Assembly: GCA_937872465.1 (NCBI GenBank)
Contig: CALMSR010000039.1
Span: 1 to 64,000, forward strand
Direction of reading: 5' to 3'
DNA: 64,000 nucleotides
DNA from: an uncultured Paracoccaceae bacterium
GTDB taxonomy: Bacteria > Pseudomonadota > Alphaproteobacteria > Rhodobacterales > Rhodobacteraceae
The notes under the pieces were generated by a model, which was given only the letters and a program-made list of their open reading frames with translations, made no database searches and was not told where the DNA came from. How positions within the stretch are numbered: position 1 is the first letter of the stretch; each line of letters begins with the position of its first letter. A program made the position numbers and the translations under genes. This document shows, piece by piece, positions 30,142-38,469 of this stretch.

Positions 30142-31356
30142 TTATCCGGCGTCGGGCGATTTCGGCAGGCTGTCGCCGGCCCGCGCGACGACCCCCGCCG
30201 CGGCCTCCAGCGCGCCCGCGCCACGGGGAGCCCCCAGCGCCTCGAGCGCTGCCTCGATGGTCGCCAGCGCCCCGAGCATCGTGGGCGGGTTCAGATGCCC
30301 CATATGGCCGATGCGAAAGAGGCTGTCGCGGTCCTGGTCGGGGCCGCAGAGGCCGACGCCCAGGGTGAGCCCGGCGGATTCCGCGCACCAGGCGCGCACC
30401 CGCGTCGCGAGCCCCGGCGCGGTGCGGATCGTCGTGACGGCGTGGCTGCGCTGGCGCGGATCGGCGATGTTGAGCTCCAGCGCCCCGCCCCAGGTCTCCA
30501 CCGCCGCCCAGATCGCGCGGGCGAAGACCCCGTGGCGCCTCCAGGCGTTCCCGAGCCCCTCCTCCTCGAGCAGCATGTCGAGGGCCTCGCGCAGGCCGAA
30601 GAGGTGATGCGTCGGCGCGGTGCCGCAGAACTGCTGGTAATATTCCTCCGGCGCGGTGCGCGGCCCCCAGTCCCAATAGGGGCTCTGGCAGGGGATGCGC
30701 GCCGCCTCGGCCCGGGCCCCGTGGAAGGTGAAGGCGACGCCGGGCGGGGTCATCAGCCCCTTCTGGCAGGCTCCCAGCATCACGTCGACGCCGAGCGCGT
30801 CCATCTCGAAGGGCTCGCAGCCGAGGCTGGCGATGCAATCGACGGCGAAGAGGGCGGGATGCCCGGCCGCGTCGATCGCCGCGCGCAGGGCGGCCACATC
30901 GTTGCGCACCCCCGAGGCCGTGTCGGTCTGGACGGTCAGCACCGCCTTGAGCGGGGCGCCCTCCCGGTCCGCGCGCAGCCGCGCCTCCAGCCGCGCGGGA
31001 TCGGCCGCGGCGCGGAAGCCGAAATCCATCACCTCCACCGCGATCCCCATGCGCCGCGCGGTCTCCGCCCAGCTCAGCCCGAAGCGCCCGGTCGAGAGGA
31101 CGAGCACCCGCTCGCCCGGCGTGAAGAGATTCGCGACCGAGGCTTCCCAGACCGCATGGCCGTTGCCGATATAGACCGCGACCGCGCCGGCGGTCCCCGC
31201 GAGGCGCTTCAGGTCGGACATCACCGTCGCCGTCATCCCGATCAGCGGCTCGCCGTAGATGTCGGGCGCGGCCCGGTGCATGGCGCGCAGGACCCGGTCG
31301 GGGATCATCGAGGGACCGGGCATGGCGGTCAGGTCGCGGCCGTGATTGAGGGACAT
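30142..31356 (-). CDS. Class V aminotransferase (serine-glyoxylate/alanine-glyoxylate type)
   Basis: This 404-residue PLP enzyme resembles serine-glyoxylate or alanine-glyoxylate aminotransferases, which interconvert glyoxylate with glycine or serine with hydroxypyruvate. Family marks are the opening GPSMIPDRVLRAM, GNGHAVWEAS near residue 64, the cofactor Asp173 in FAVDCIASLG, the PLP lysine K199 in GACQKGLMTPPG, and the C-terminal RIGHMGHLNP. It could take part in one-carbon metabolism with the methyl-transfer genes at the right end, but it stands alone here. Confidence 0.9.
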   Translation of the reverse strand: MSLNHGRDLTAMPGPSMIPDRVLRAMHRAAPDIYGEPLIGMTATVMSDLKRLAGTAGAVAVYIGNGHAVWEASVANLFTPGERVLVLSTGRFGLSWAETARRMGIAVEVMDFGFRAAADPARLEARLRADREGAPLKAVLTVQTDTASGVRNDVAALRAAIDAAGHPALFAVDCIASLGCEPFEMDALGVDVMLGACQKGLMTPPGVAFTFHGARAEAARIPCQSPYWDWGPRTAPEEYYQQFCGTAPTHHLFGLREALDMLLEEEGLGNAWRRHGVFARAIWAAVETWGGALELNIADPRQRSHAVTTIRTAPGLATRVRAWCAESAGLTLGVGLCGPDQDRDSLFRIGHMGHLNPPTMLGALATIEAALEALGAPRGAGALEAAAGVVARAGDSLPKSPDAG

Positions 31357-31500
31357 GGCGGGGGCTCCGGAGCGATGGCCGCGACACTACCGGGCCGCCC
31401 GGGCGGAGAAAATGCCGATTCCGCTTTGTCCGCCTGCGGTGCGCATGCTAGGCCCGCCACCGGCCGGGACGCTGCCCGGCGCTGCCCGACCGGACCGCCC

Positions 31501-33255
31501 ATGCCCGACGCGCCCCAGCCCGATCCCGTGCCGGTGCGGCCCTATCTGCGGCTGTGGCGCGACTGGCTGGCGCCGCATTGGATGCTGATGACGCTGGCCA
31601 TCGCCATGACCGTGGTGGTGGCGGCGGCGAGCGGCGCCTATGCCAAGCTGATCCAGATCGTCATGTCCGCCTTCGAGGCCAGGGACCAGGGCGCCGTCTG
31701 GTGGGCGCCGGCGGCGGTGCTGGCGCTGACCGCGGTCAATGCCACGGCGCAATACCTGCGCGAGACCACGGCCACCCGCGCCGTCACCCGGGTCGAGACC
31801 GAATTGCGCAAGAAGATGTTCGCGCGGCTGGTCGGCACCGATCTCGCCCGGCTCCAGACCGAGGCCCCGGCCGGGCTCGCGGCGCGGTTCTCCTCCGACA
31901 TCAGCCTGGTGGGCGGCGCGGTCAAGGCGATCATGGGCGGCGTGACCGGGATCCTCACCATCGTCTTCACCTTCTTCGTCATGCTCAGCATCGACTGGCA
32001 GCTGACCCTCGCGATCTTCGGCATCTTCTCGCTGGCGCTGGTCCCGGTGAACATCATCGGCAGCCGGCTCAGGCGGATCTCGCGGCGCACCCAGGCCGAG
32101 GTCGCCGCCATGTCCACGCAGGTGACCGAGGGGCTCGCGGGCATCCGCATGGCGCGGACCTACCGGCTCGAGGAGCCGCTGTCGCGCAATGCCGACGGCA
32201 TCTTCGAGAAGCTCTTCGGCCTGCGGATCCGCCAGAACCGCTGGCAGGCGCGCGTGGCCCCGGTGATGGAATTCCTGCTCGGCATCGCGATCGCCCTGCT
32301 GCTCTATCTCGTGGGCCGGCGCATCGCGGCGGGCACCATGAGCATCGCCGATTTCACCGGCCTGCTGACCGGCCTCGGCATCGTCGCGGGCCCCGCGCGC
32401 CGCCTCGGCGGCACCTTCGCCACGGCGGTGCAGGGAAGGGCCGCGCTCGACCGGGTCTTCATGCTCTTCGACGTGGAGAACACGATCGTCGACGGCGCGC
32501 GCACCATCCCCCGGGCCATCGGCCAGGTGCGCTTCGAGGCCGTCTCCTTCGCCTATCCCGACGGCCACCGGGCGCTGGAGCAGGTGGATTTCACCGTCGA
32601 GCCGGGCATGAAGACCGCCCTGGTCGGCCGCTCCGGGGCGGGCAAGTCGACGGTCTTCAACCTTCTGCCCCGGCTCTACGATCCGACCGAAGGCCGCATC
32701 CTGATCGACGCCATCGACATCCGCGACCTGACGCTCGCGAGCCTGCGCGACCAGATCGCGGTGGTCAGCCAGGAATCGATCCTGCTCTCGGGCACGGTGG
32801 CCGAGAACATCGGCTTCGGCCGGCGCGGCGCGGAAAGGGCCGAGATCGAGGCGGCGGCGCAGGCGGCCGCGGCGGACGAATTCATCGCCGCCCTGCCGCG
32901 GGGCTACGACACGCGCATCGTCCCGAGCGAGCAGAGCTTCTCCGGCGGCGAGCGCCAGCGGCTCTCGATCGCCCGCGCCATCCTGCGCGACGCGCCGATC
33001 CTGCTGCTCGACGAGCCGACCTCCGCCCTCGACGCCGAATCCGAGGCGCAGATCCGCCTCGGCCTCGACCGCCTGGCGCGCGGCCGCACCACGCTGGTGA
33101 TCGCGCACCGGCTCGCCACCGTGCTCGATTCGGACCTGATTCTGGTCATGGACCGCGGCCGGATCGTCGAGCGGGGCAGCCATGCCGAGCTCATGGCGCT
33201 CGAAGGGCTCTATTCGGAGCTCTACGCGCTGCAATTCGCCGCAGCCGCGGGGTGA
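31501..33255 (+). CDS. ABC transporter, fused permease and ATPase (exporter type)
   Basis: This 584-residue protein fuses a six-helix exporter-type membrane domain (about 1-320) to an ATPase domain, the half-transporter type that dimerises (MsbA/LmrA-like). The ATPase has Walker A GRSGAGKST (377-385), signature FSGGERQRLS, Walker B ILLLDEP (about 500-506) with the following TSALD, and the H-loop IAHRL. The signature begins FSGG instead of LSGG, a common variant. The substrate may be lipid, drug or peptide; there is no adaptor gene nearby, so I do not assign it to the RTX proteins. Confidence 0.92.
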   Translation: MPDAPQPDPVPVRPYLRLWRDWLAPHWMLMTLAIAMTVVVAAASGAYAKLIQIVMSAFEARDQGAVWWAPAAVLALTAVNATAQYLRETTATRAVTRVETELRKKMFARLVGTDLARLQTEAPAGLAARFSSDISLVGGAVKAIMGGVTGILTIVFTFFVMLSIDWQLTLAIFGIFSLALVPVNIIGSRLRRISRRTQAEVAAMSTQVTEGLAGIRMARTYRLEEPLSRNADGIFEKLFGLRIRQNRWQARVAPVMEFLLGIAIALLLYLVGRRIAAGTMSIADFTGLLTGLGIVAGPARRLGGTFATAVQGRAALDRVFMLFDVENTIVDGARTIPRAIGQVRFEAVSFAYPDGHRALEQVDFTVEPGMKTALVGRSGAGKSTVFNLLPRLYDPTEGRILIDAIDIRDLTLASLRDQIAVVSQESILLSGTVAENIGFGRRGAERAEIEAAAQAAAADEFIAALPRGYDTRIVPSEQSFSGGERQRLSIARAILRDAPILLLDEPTSALDAESEAQIRLGLDRLARGRTTLVIAHRLATVLDSDLILVMDRGRIVERGSHAELMALEGLYSELYALQFAAAAG

Positions 33256-33304
33256 GCCGTTGCGGCGCGGGCAGCCCGCCCTATCTTCGCCGGGAGGAGG
33301 CCCC

Positions 33305-34099
33305 ATGACCACACGCGCGTTTCATGCCCGCGACCGCGCCGTGCTGCGCATCTCCGGGCGCGACGCACGGCCCTTCCTGCAGGGCCTGGTGACCAACGAC
33401 GTGGCGCGGCTCGACCAAGGCGCGCTCTACGCCGCCCTGCTCACGCCGCAGGGCAAGTATCTCTTCGACTTCTTCCTCGTCCCCGAGGGCGGCGACGTGC
33501 TGGTCGAGGTGGCGGCCGGGCGCGCCGCCGCGCTGGCGCAGCGCCTCGGCCTCTACCGGCTGCGCGCCGCCGTCGCGATCGAGGCGACGGCGCTCGGCGT
33601 CGTGCTCGGGCAGGGCGCCGCGCCCGAAGGCGCCTTCGCCGATCCCCGCGACGCGCGGCTCGGCTGGCGCGCGATCCTGGCGGATCCGGAGGCCCTGCTC
33701 GCCGGGCTCGACCGGCTCGAGCCGGCGGATTACGCGCGGCGGCGCATCGAGCTCGCCGTGCCCGAGACCGGGGCCGAGCTGGTCGCGGAGGACAGCTACA
33801 TCCTCGAGATGGGCTTCGAGCGCCTCAACGGCGTCGACTTCCGCAAGGGCTGCTACGTCGGGCAGGAGGTGACCGCCCGCATGAAGCACAAGTCCGAGCT
33901 GAAAAAGGGCCTCGTCGCGGTGGGCGTCACCGGCGAGGCGCCGCCGCCGGGCACCGAAGTGCTCGCCGGCGAAAGGCCCGCCGGGCGGCTCCTGTCGGTC
34001 GCCGGCGACCGCGGGCTGGCGCATCTGCGCTTCGACCGCGCATCGGGGCGCCTCACCGCCGGCGCGGCGGAGATCACACGGATCGAAGCGTCCGGGTGA
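33305..34099 (+). CDS. ygfZ: YgfZ/GcvT-like folate-binding protein
   Basis: YgfZ (IBA57 family) uses folate to help repair or assemble iron-sulfur clusters, including those of MiaB. The 264-residue protein has the GcvT fold and the diagnostic motif KGCYVGQE with C183. Folate-fold marks such as RPFLQGLVTND and LLTPQGKYLFDF are intact. Its 3' end overlaps the convergent inositol-monophosphatase gene by 26 bases. miaB is also in this window, though 30 kb away. Confidence 0.92.
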   Translation: MTTRAFHARDRAVLRISGRDARPFLQGLVTNDVARLDQGALYAALLTPQGKYLFDFFLVPEGGDVLVEVAAGRAAALAQRLGLYRLRAAVAIEATALGVVLGQGAAPEGAFADPRDARLGWRAILADPEALLAGLDRLEPADYARRRIELAVPETGAELVAEDSYILEMGFERLNGVDFRKGCYVGQEVTARMKHKSELKKGLVAVGVTGEAPPPGTEVLAGERPAGRLLSVAGDRGLAHLRFDRASGRLTAGAAEITRIEASG

Positions 34100-34865
34100 G
34101 CGTCTCGAAGATATTGGCATTGGCGGCCACGACGCTGCCGGTCTCGAAGATGCCCGCGCCCTCGTCGAGCGGCCCGACGAAGCCGCCGGCCTCGCGCACG
34201 AGCAGGCAGCCCGCGGCCATGTCCCAGGGATGGATGCCGCGCTCCCAGAAGCCGTCGAACCGCCCCGCGGCCACATAGGCGAGGTCGAGCGCCGCCGCGC
34301 CCCAGCGCCGGATGCCGGAGGTCTGGGGATTGAGCGCCGCGATCTCGCGCAGGGATTGCGGCAGGGTCGGGTTCCCGGCGAAGGGCACGCCGGTCGCAAA
34401 CAGCATGGCGATCATCTCCCGCCGGCCCGAGACCCGGAGCCGGCGGTCGTTCAGCCAGGCGCCGGCGCCCTTCTCGGCCACGAACATCTCGTCCTTGACC
34501 GGGTCGTAGATCACGCCCGCCACGATCTCGCCCTTGTGCTCCAGCGCGATCGAGACCGCCCAATGCGGCAGGCCGTGCAGGAAGTTGGTGGTGCCGTCGA
34601 GCGGGTCGACGATCCAGCGCCGGGTGGGATCGGCCCCCTTCGCCTCCCGGCTCTCCTCGCCGAGCCAGCCGTAGTTCGGCCGCGCCTCCATGAGCTCGGC
34701 GCGGATCGTCTCCTCGGATTTCAGATCCGCGCGGCTGACGAAATCGCCCGGTCCCTTGGCGGAGACCTGGAGGTTCTCCACCTCGCCGAAGTCGCGCAGC
34801 AGCCCGCGGGCCGCCTTGCGCGCCGCCTTGATCATGATGTTGATATTGGCCGAGGCTTGGGTCAT
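34074..34865 (-). CDS. Inositol monophosphatase family protein
   Basis: This 263-residue enzyme is an Mg-dependent, Li-sensitive phosphatase of the IMPase/CysQ/SuhB superfamily. The metal motifs are WLGEES, VDPLDGTTNF and the later GIHPWDMAAG. In this lineage such proteins act on inositol monophosphate or 3'(2')-phosphoadenosine; I cannot distinguish these. The start at 34865 is ATG, and the frame continues open upstream without coding character. It overlaps ygfZ tail to tail. Confidence 0.9.
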   Translation of the reverse strand: MTQASANINIMIKAARKAARGLLRDFGEVENLQVSAKGPGDFVSRADLKSEETIRAELMEARPNYGWLGEESREAKGADPTRRWIVDPLDGTTNFLHGLPHWAVSIALEHKGEIVAGVIYDPVKDEMFVAEKGAGAWLNDRRLRVSGRREMIAMLFATGVPFAGNPTLPQSLREIAALNPQTSGIRRWGAAALDLAYVAAGRFDGFWERGIHPWDMAAGCLLVREAGGFVGPLDEGAGIFETGSVVAANANIFETLTRTLRSV

Positions 34866-35267
34866 CGCGCCTGTCCTTCCGGGGAGCCGGGCGCTTATGT
34901 CCGCTTTTGCCCGGCGCGGCAAGCCGGCCGGCGCCGGCTTCTGGGGTGGTCGCTATCGGGCGCGCAGGGTCTCTGGGTGAATCGATCGGCCGAGAGACAC
35001 CGCGAACCGGCATGAGCGAGGCACTGCCTCGCGCCGGTTCGTCGGCCGGAGCGCGTGAGCGCGGAGGTCGAGGGGGGACGTGCTGCACCGTCCGCTGGCA
35101 ATCCGCGCGCGCATGCCTGGCGGGCGCGCTTGTCGCGCCTGCCGGGGGCAGGCAGGCGCGCGCGGATTTGTCACCTGCCAAATCCGCGAAGGGAAGGCGG
35201 CGCCACGGGGCAGGGCGCCGGTCCGTAGCAGTCACCCGCAAACCGCATCGCCGCGCCCTGCGCCGGC
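34866..35267. other. Gap between the IMPase gene and the EF-hand genes
   Basis: No gene is convincing in these 402 bases. They include repeat family 4 copy 2 at 35149-35210, beyond the 3' end of the EF-hand gene, and a GC-rich inverted repeat near 35122-35160 (GGCGGGCGCG and CGCGCCTGCC). Confidence 0.5.
35149..35210 (+). repeat. Dispersed repeat family 4, copy 2
   Basis: This matches 3867-3931: CAGGCAGGCGCGCG, TTTGTCAC, CCGCGAAGGGAA, GGCGGCGCC and CACGGGG in the same order. Like copy 1 it lies 50-120 bases past the end of a minus-strand gene. Confidence 0.5.
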
Positions 35268-35519
35268 TCAGCGTTCGACGTACATCACCTGGTAGATGCT
35301 CTGCACGCAGGGGTATTCCTTGCTCTCGATCAGCTTGTCGCCGTTGTGGTCGCATTTGAGGATATGGACCGGGCTCATGCGGCGAAAGCGCTGCTGCACC
35401 TGCTTGACGGTCAGCGCCGAGGGATCGCTGCCCGCCGCCTGGGCCGAGAGCGGCGCGGGGCATTGCGCGCCGAGCAGAACTGCCGCCACCAGGACCGGAA
35501 GACGAAGGTGCCCCCTCAC
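35268..35519 (-). CDS. Small secreted EF-hand protein (paralogue 1)
   Basis: This 83-residue protein has a signal peptide (VRGHLRLPVLVAAVLLGAQ, cleavage near AQA-AG) and one EF-hand loop, DHNGDKLIESKE, with acidic residues at positions 1, 5, 9 and 12. It ends CVQSIYQVMYVER, a C-x3-IYQ(V/L)(M/L)Y tail also seen in the next gene. A free cysteine precedes the loop, so a disulfide between them is possible. The start is a GTG at 35519 overlapping the stop of the upstream paralogue (GTGA). Calcium binding in the periplasm is inferred. Confidence 0.75.
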   Translation of the reverse strand: MRGHLRLPVLVAAVLLGAQCPAPLSAQAAGSDPSALTVKQVQQRFRRMSPVHILKCDHNGDKLIESKEYPCVQSIYQVMYVER

Positions 35520-35812
35520 TCCGGCGACCTGTAGAGAAGCTGATAGATATTCTCGAGACAGGGCCAGTGGCCCTGGTCGATGAAACCCTGCTTGTTCGCG
35601 CATTTTCGGAACGTGACCTTCATCAGCTGCGGATAGACGATGCGCGCCTCCTCGAAGACGACGACGCCGTCGCCGTTCTGGTCGGCCTTGGCGAAGGCGA
35701 TCGCGCCCGCGGCACCGGCCGCGCAGAGCCCGCCCGCGAGGGCCGCCGCGAAGAGCGACCCGACGAGACGCCGCCGCCGCGCCGCCCGACCCCGGCCTGT
35801 CGCGTCATGCAT
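35516..35812 (-). CDS. Small membrane-anchored or secreted EF-hand protein (paralogue 2)
   Basis: This 98-residue protein has an Arg-rich N-terminus (GRAARRRR), a hydrophobic segment (LVGSLFAAALAGGLCAAGAA) that is a signal or anchor, and an EF-hand loop DQNGDGVVVFEE. It ends CLENIYQLLYRSPE, closely like the tail of paralogue 1. Between loop and tail lie KVTFRKCANKQGFIDQGHWP with one more cysteine and a degenerate second loop. The ATG at 35812 overlaps the end of the EEP gene by 8 bases, so all three form one operon. Confidence 0.77.
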   Translation of the reverse strand: MHDATGRGRAARRRRLVGSLFAAALAGGLCAAGAAGAIAFAKADQNGDGVVVFEEARIVYPQLMKVTFRKCANKQGFIDQGHWPCLENIYQLLYRSPE

Positions 35813-36533
35813 CGATTGCTCCTTCCAGGCTGACCCGCGCCTTGATCGGCAGGTGATCGGAGGCCTTGCGCGCCAGCGGGCTGTCATGGACCTCGACGGG
35901 CCCGAGGATGGTATGGGGCCGCGCGATGATCCGGTCGAGCGCGAACAGCGGATAATAGGAGGGAAAGCTCGCCACCCCGCGGCCCATCGGCCCGAACTGC
36001 GACCCGAAGGGCCGGAGCGCCGAGCGGCGCCGGTGGCGCCATTCGTTCATGTCCCCCATCAGCACGATGGGGCGGTCGTCCCCGCCGGAATGTGCGAGCA
36101 GCGCCTCGACCTGCATGATCCGCGACTGGCGCAGCAGCCCCAGATGCGCCGCCATGACCCGGACCGGCCCGCGCGTCAGGTCGAGATCCACCACCAGCGC
36201 GCCGCGCGGCTCGAGCCCGGGCAGGGCGATCTGGCGCAGCCCGCGCACCAGCCCCTCGCGCACGAGCACGAGGTTCCCGTGCCAGCCGTGCCCGGCATGC
36301 CCGTTGGCCACCGGCACCGGCACGAGCCCGGCGATCCGGGTGATCCGGTCGAGATCGAGCAGGGCGGCGCGGTCGCCGAAGCGCCGGTCGGCCTCCTGGA
36401 GCGCGACGACATCCGCGCCGATCTCGGCGACGACCTCCACGATGCGCTCCGGCAGGCAGCGGCCGTCGGTGCCGACGCATTTGTGGACATTGTAGGAGGC
36501 GAAGATCGCTTCGCCGCCGGGTTGCTTTGCCAT
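35805..36533 (-). CDS. Endonuclease/exonuclease/phosphatase (EEP) family protein
   Basis: This 242-residue protein has the EEP fold used by phosphodiesterases, sphingomyelinases and nucleases. In order one sees SYNVHKCVGTDG, ALQEADRR (metal-binding Glu), HGNLVLVREGL, AAHLGLL, LMGDMNEW (catalytic Asp/Asn), LDRII and ASDHLPI (catalytic His). No signal peptide is visible. Homologues are often phospholipid- or nucleotide-directed; the substrate here is unknown. It leads the operon with the two EF-hand genes. The start at 36533 is ATG. Confidence 0.87.
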   Translation of the reverse strand: MAKQPGGEAIFASYNVHKCVGTDGRCLPERIVEVVAEIGADVVALQEADRRFGDRAALLDLDRITRIAGLVPVPVANGHAGHGWHGNLVLVREGLVRGLRQIALPGLEPRGALVVDLDLTRGPVRVMAAHLGLLRQSRIMQVEALLAHSGGDDRPIVLMGDMNEWRHRRRSALRPFGSQFGPMGRGVASFPSYYPLFALDRIIARPHTILGPVEVHDSPLARKASDHLPIKARVSLEGAIDA

Positions 36534-36629
36534 GCATTCCTCCGACGCGGCCGGAATCTAGTCCTTTCCGGGCGCCACTGGAACCCCTGTCGGCCTGCGT
36601 CGATGGCTGCGCAACTGGAACGCATTCCC

Positions 36630-36757
36630 TCGTGTTCGACCGTCCCGCCCCAGGACGAGGGCGGCGCCCGGCCCGGGCGGAAGCGGAGCGCCCGCGACGT
36701 GCCTCGAGGCGGGCCTTCGGCGTGACGGGGCAGGGGATGCGCTGCCCGGCGGTGCCC
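36630..36757 (+). repeat. Dispersed repeat family 1, copy 3
   Basis: Same block order as 23325-23450: GTTCGACC-like start (shared with the inverted copy at 15.2 kb), ACGAGGGCGGCGCC, CGGCCCGGGCG, GAAGCGGAGCGCCCGCG, CCTTCGGCGTGACGG and a GCGCTGCCCGG end. Confidence 0.65.
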
Positions 36758-36831
36758 GCCGGGCGAAGCGGTTCCAGTGACATTATTGTTCCGTTTACGA
36801 ATATATCCATGTTTTTCAATTGCTTGCATTC

Positions 36832-36847
36832 TGTCCCCATGGGGACA
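36832..36847. promoter_or_regulatory. Perfect 16-bp palindrome upstream of the kinase-like gene
   Basis: TGTCCCCATGGGGACA is a perfect inverted repeat just after an AT-rich stretch and 101 bases before the ATG at 36949. It may be an operator. Its arms (TGTCCC/GGGACA) recur in the palindrome of repeat family 2 at 3426-3442. Confidence 0.4.
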
Positions 36848-36948
36848 CGCGATTCCGCACCGATCCGCGCCCTTCCGGACCGGCGCGGGCCGCGTTGACC
36901 GGAACCGGGCCGCGGGCATAGCCTCGACGGGGTGCTTCGGAGAGCGCG

Positions 36949-38469
36949 ATGATCGTCCAGGACCAGTCCGACGTCTGCGCCTTCCTCGCGCGGGCGGTCG
37001 GCGCCGAGACGCGCGAGACGCATATTTCGCGGCTCTTCCTCGGGCCTCGGCGGGTCTGCAAGCTCAAGCGGGCGGTGCGCCTTCCCTATCTCGATTTCTC
37101 CACGCCCGCGCTGCGGCACGCCGCCTGCCTGCGCGAGGTCGCGCGCAACGCATCGGCCGCGCCCGACCTCTATCTCGGCGTGCGGCGGATCACCGCCTCC
37201 GGATCGGGCGGCCTGGCCTGGGAGGGGGGCGGGGAACTCGTCGATGCGGTCGTGGAGATGCGGCGCTTCGACGAGGCCATGCTGCTCGACCGGCTCGCGG
37301 CGCGCGGCGCGCTCCCGCCGGCGCTGATGCAGCCGCTCGCGGCCGCGATCGCGGGTCTGCACGCCGCCGCGCCGCCCTCGCAGGAATCCGGTGCAGCCAA
37401 TATCGCCGCGGTGCTGGCGATCAACGAGGCGGCGCTCGCCGAGGCGGCCGCCTTCCCCGCCGCCGACATCGCGCGCTTCAACCGCGGGTTTCGCGACGGG
37501 CTCGCTGGGCTCGCGCCGCTTCTCGACGCCCGCGCGCGCGACGGCCGGGTCAGGCTCTGCCACGGCGACCTGCATCTGGGGAACATCTTCCTCGAGAACG
37601 GCCAACCGGTGCTCTTCGACTGCATCGAGTTCAACGACCGCATCGCCACCATCGACGTGCTCTACGATCTCGCCTATCTGCTGATGGACCTCCGCCACCG
37701 CGATCTCGCCTCGCACGCGAACACCGTCGCGAACCGCTACCTCGACACCACCGGCGACGAGGCCGGCATGCCCACGTTGCCCTATTTCATGGCGCTGCGG
37801 GCGGGAGTGCGGGCGCATGTGACCGGCACGCGGATCGCCGAGGGCGACCGGGATGCCGCGACCCGCGATCTCGCGGACGGGTATTTCCGGCTGGTGCTCC
37901 GCCTGCTCGAACCCGCACCGCCGGTCGTCCTGGCCATCGGCGGCCTCAGCGGCGCCGGCAAGTCGACCCTCGCCGCGGCGCTCGCGCCCAGGCTCGGCCG
38001 CGGGGCCGGGGCGCGGCACCTCGCCAGCGACCGCATCCGCAAGGCGCAGCACGGCGTGGCGCCCGAAACCCGCCTGCCGGCAAGCGCCTACACCGCTTCC
38101 GCATCGCGAAGCGTCTACGACGAGCTGACCCGCCGCGCCGGCCTGCTCGCCTCGGGCGGCACGGCCGTCGTCGCCGATGCCGTCTTCGCGCGCGAGGACG
38201 AGCGCGCCCATATCGCGGCAGCCGCCCGCGCCGCCGGTGTTCCCTTCCTCGGCGTCTGGCTCGATCTGCCCGCCGGCCGGCTGGCCGAACGGCTCGCGGC
38301 CCGGCGCGGCGATCCGTCGGACGCCACGCCTTCGGTGCTCGAACGGCAGCTCGGCTACGATCTCGGGGTCATGGACTGGCAGCGCATCGACGCGGGCCCG
38401 CCGCCCGACGAGGTCGCGGAGGCGATCCTGCGCGTCATTCGAAGCCGGGCAGATATTCCGTATGGCTGA
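36949..38469 (+). CDS. Two-domain APH-like and P-loop kinase protein
   Basis: This 506-residue cytoplasmic protein joins two kinase-type domains. The N-terminal part (about 1-320) is aminoglycoside-phosphotransferase-like, with the catalytic CHGDLHLGNIF and the metal-binding FDCIEFNDR. The C-terminal part (about 325-500) is a P-loop kinase with GGLSGAGKSTLAAAL. Such 'bifunctional aminoglycoside phosphotransferase/ATP-binding protein' fusions are widespread; their substrate is unknown and they are not shown to confer resistance. The start at 36949 is ATG. Its 3' end overlaps the convergent phosphodiesterase gene by 35 bases. Confidence 0.88.
   Translation: MIVQDQSDVCAFLARAVGAETRETHISRLFLGPRRVCKLKRAVRLPYLDFSTPALRHAACLREVARNASAAPDLYLGVRRITASGSGGLAWEGGGELVDAVVEMRRFDEAMLLDRLAARGALPPALMQPLAAAIAGLHAAAPPSQESGAANIAAVLAINEAALAEAAAFPAADIARFNRGFRDGLAGLAPLLDARARDGRVRLCHGDLHLGNIFLENGQPVLFDCIEFNDRIATIDVLYDLAYLLMDLRHRDLASHANTVANRYLDTTGDEAGMPTLPYFMALRAGVRAHVTGTRIAEGDRDAATRDLADGYFRLVLRLLEPAPPVVLAIGGLSGAGKSTLAAALAPRLGRGAGARHLASDRIRKAQHGVAPETRLPASAYTASASRSVYDELTRRAGLLASGGTAVVADAVFAREDERAHIAAAARAAGVPFLGVWLDLPAGRLAERLAARRGDPSDATPSVLERQLGYDLGVMDWQRIDAGPPPDEVAEAILRVIRSRADIPYG

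Larger units (their letters stand above)
36534..36948. other. Intergenic region with repeat, AT-rich island and palindrome
   Basis: This 415-base gap separates two divergent genes. It holds repeat family 1 copy 3 (36630-36757), then an AT-rich island (about 36778-36830, with GAATATATCC) likely to contain the promoter of the gene at 36949, then the palindrome at 36832-36847. No gene is seen. Confidence 0.6.

Noticed and set aside
31501..33255. Type I secretion ATPase for the RTX proteins
   Set aside because: It has an exporter-type fused layout, but no peptidase-like N-terminal domain, no membrane-fusion partner next to it, and it lies 15 kb from the RTX genes.
36949..38469. Aminoglycoside resistance gene
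   Set aside because: The APH-like domain is fused to a P-loop kinase in a widespread housekeeping-type family; no evidence of resistance.
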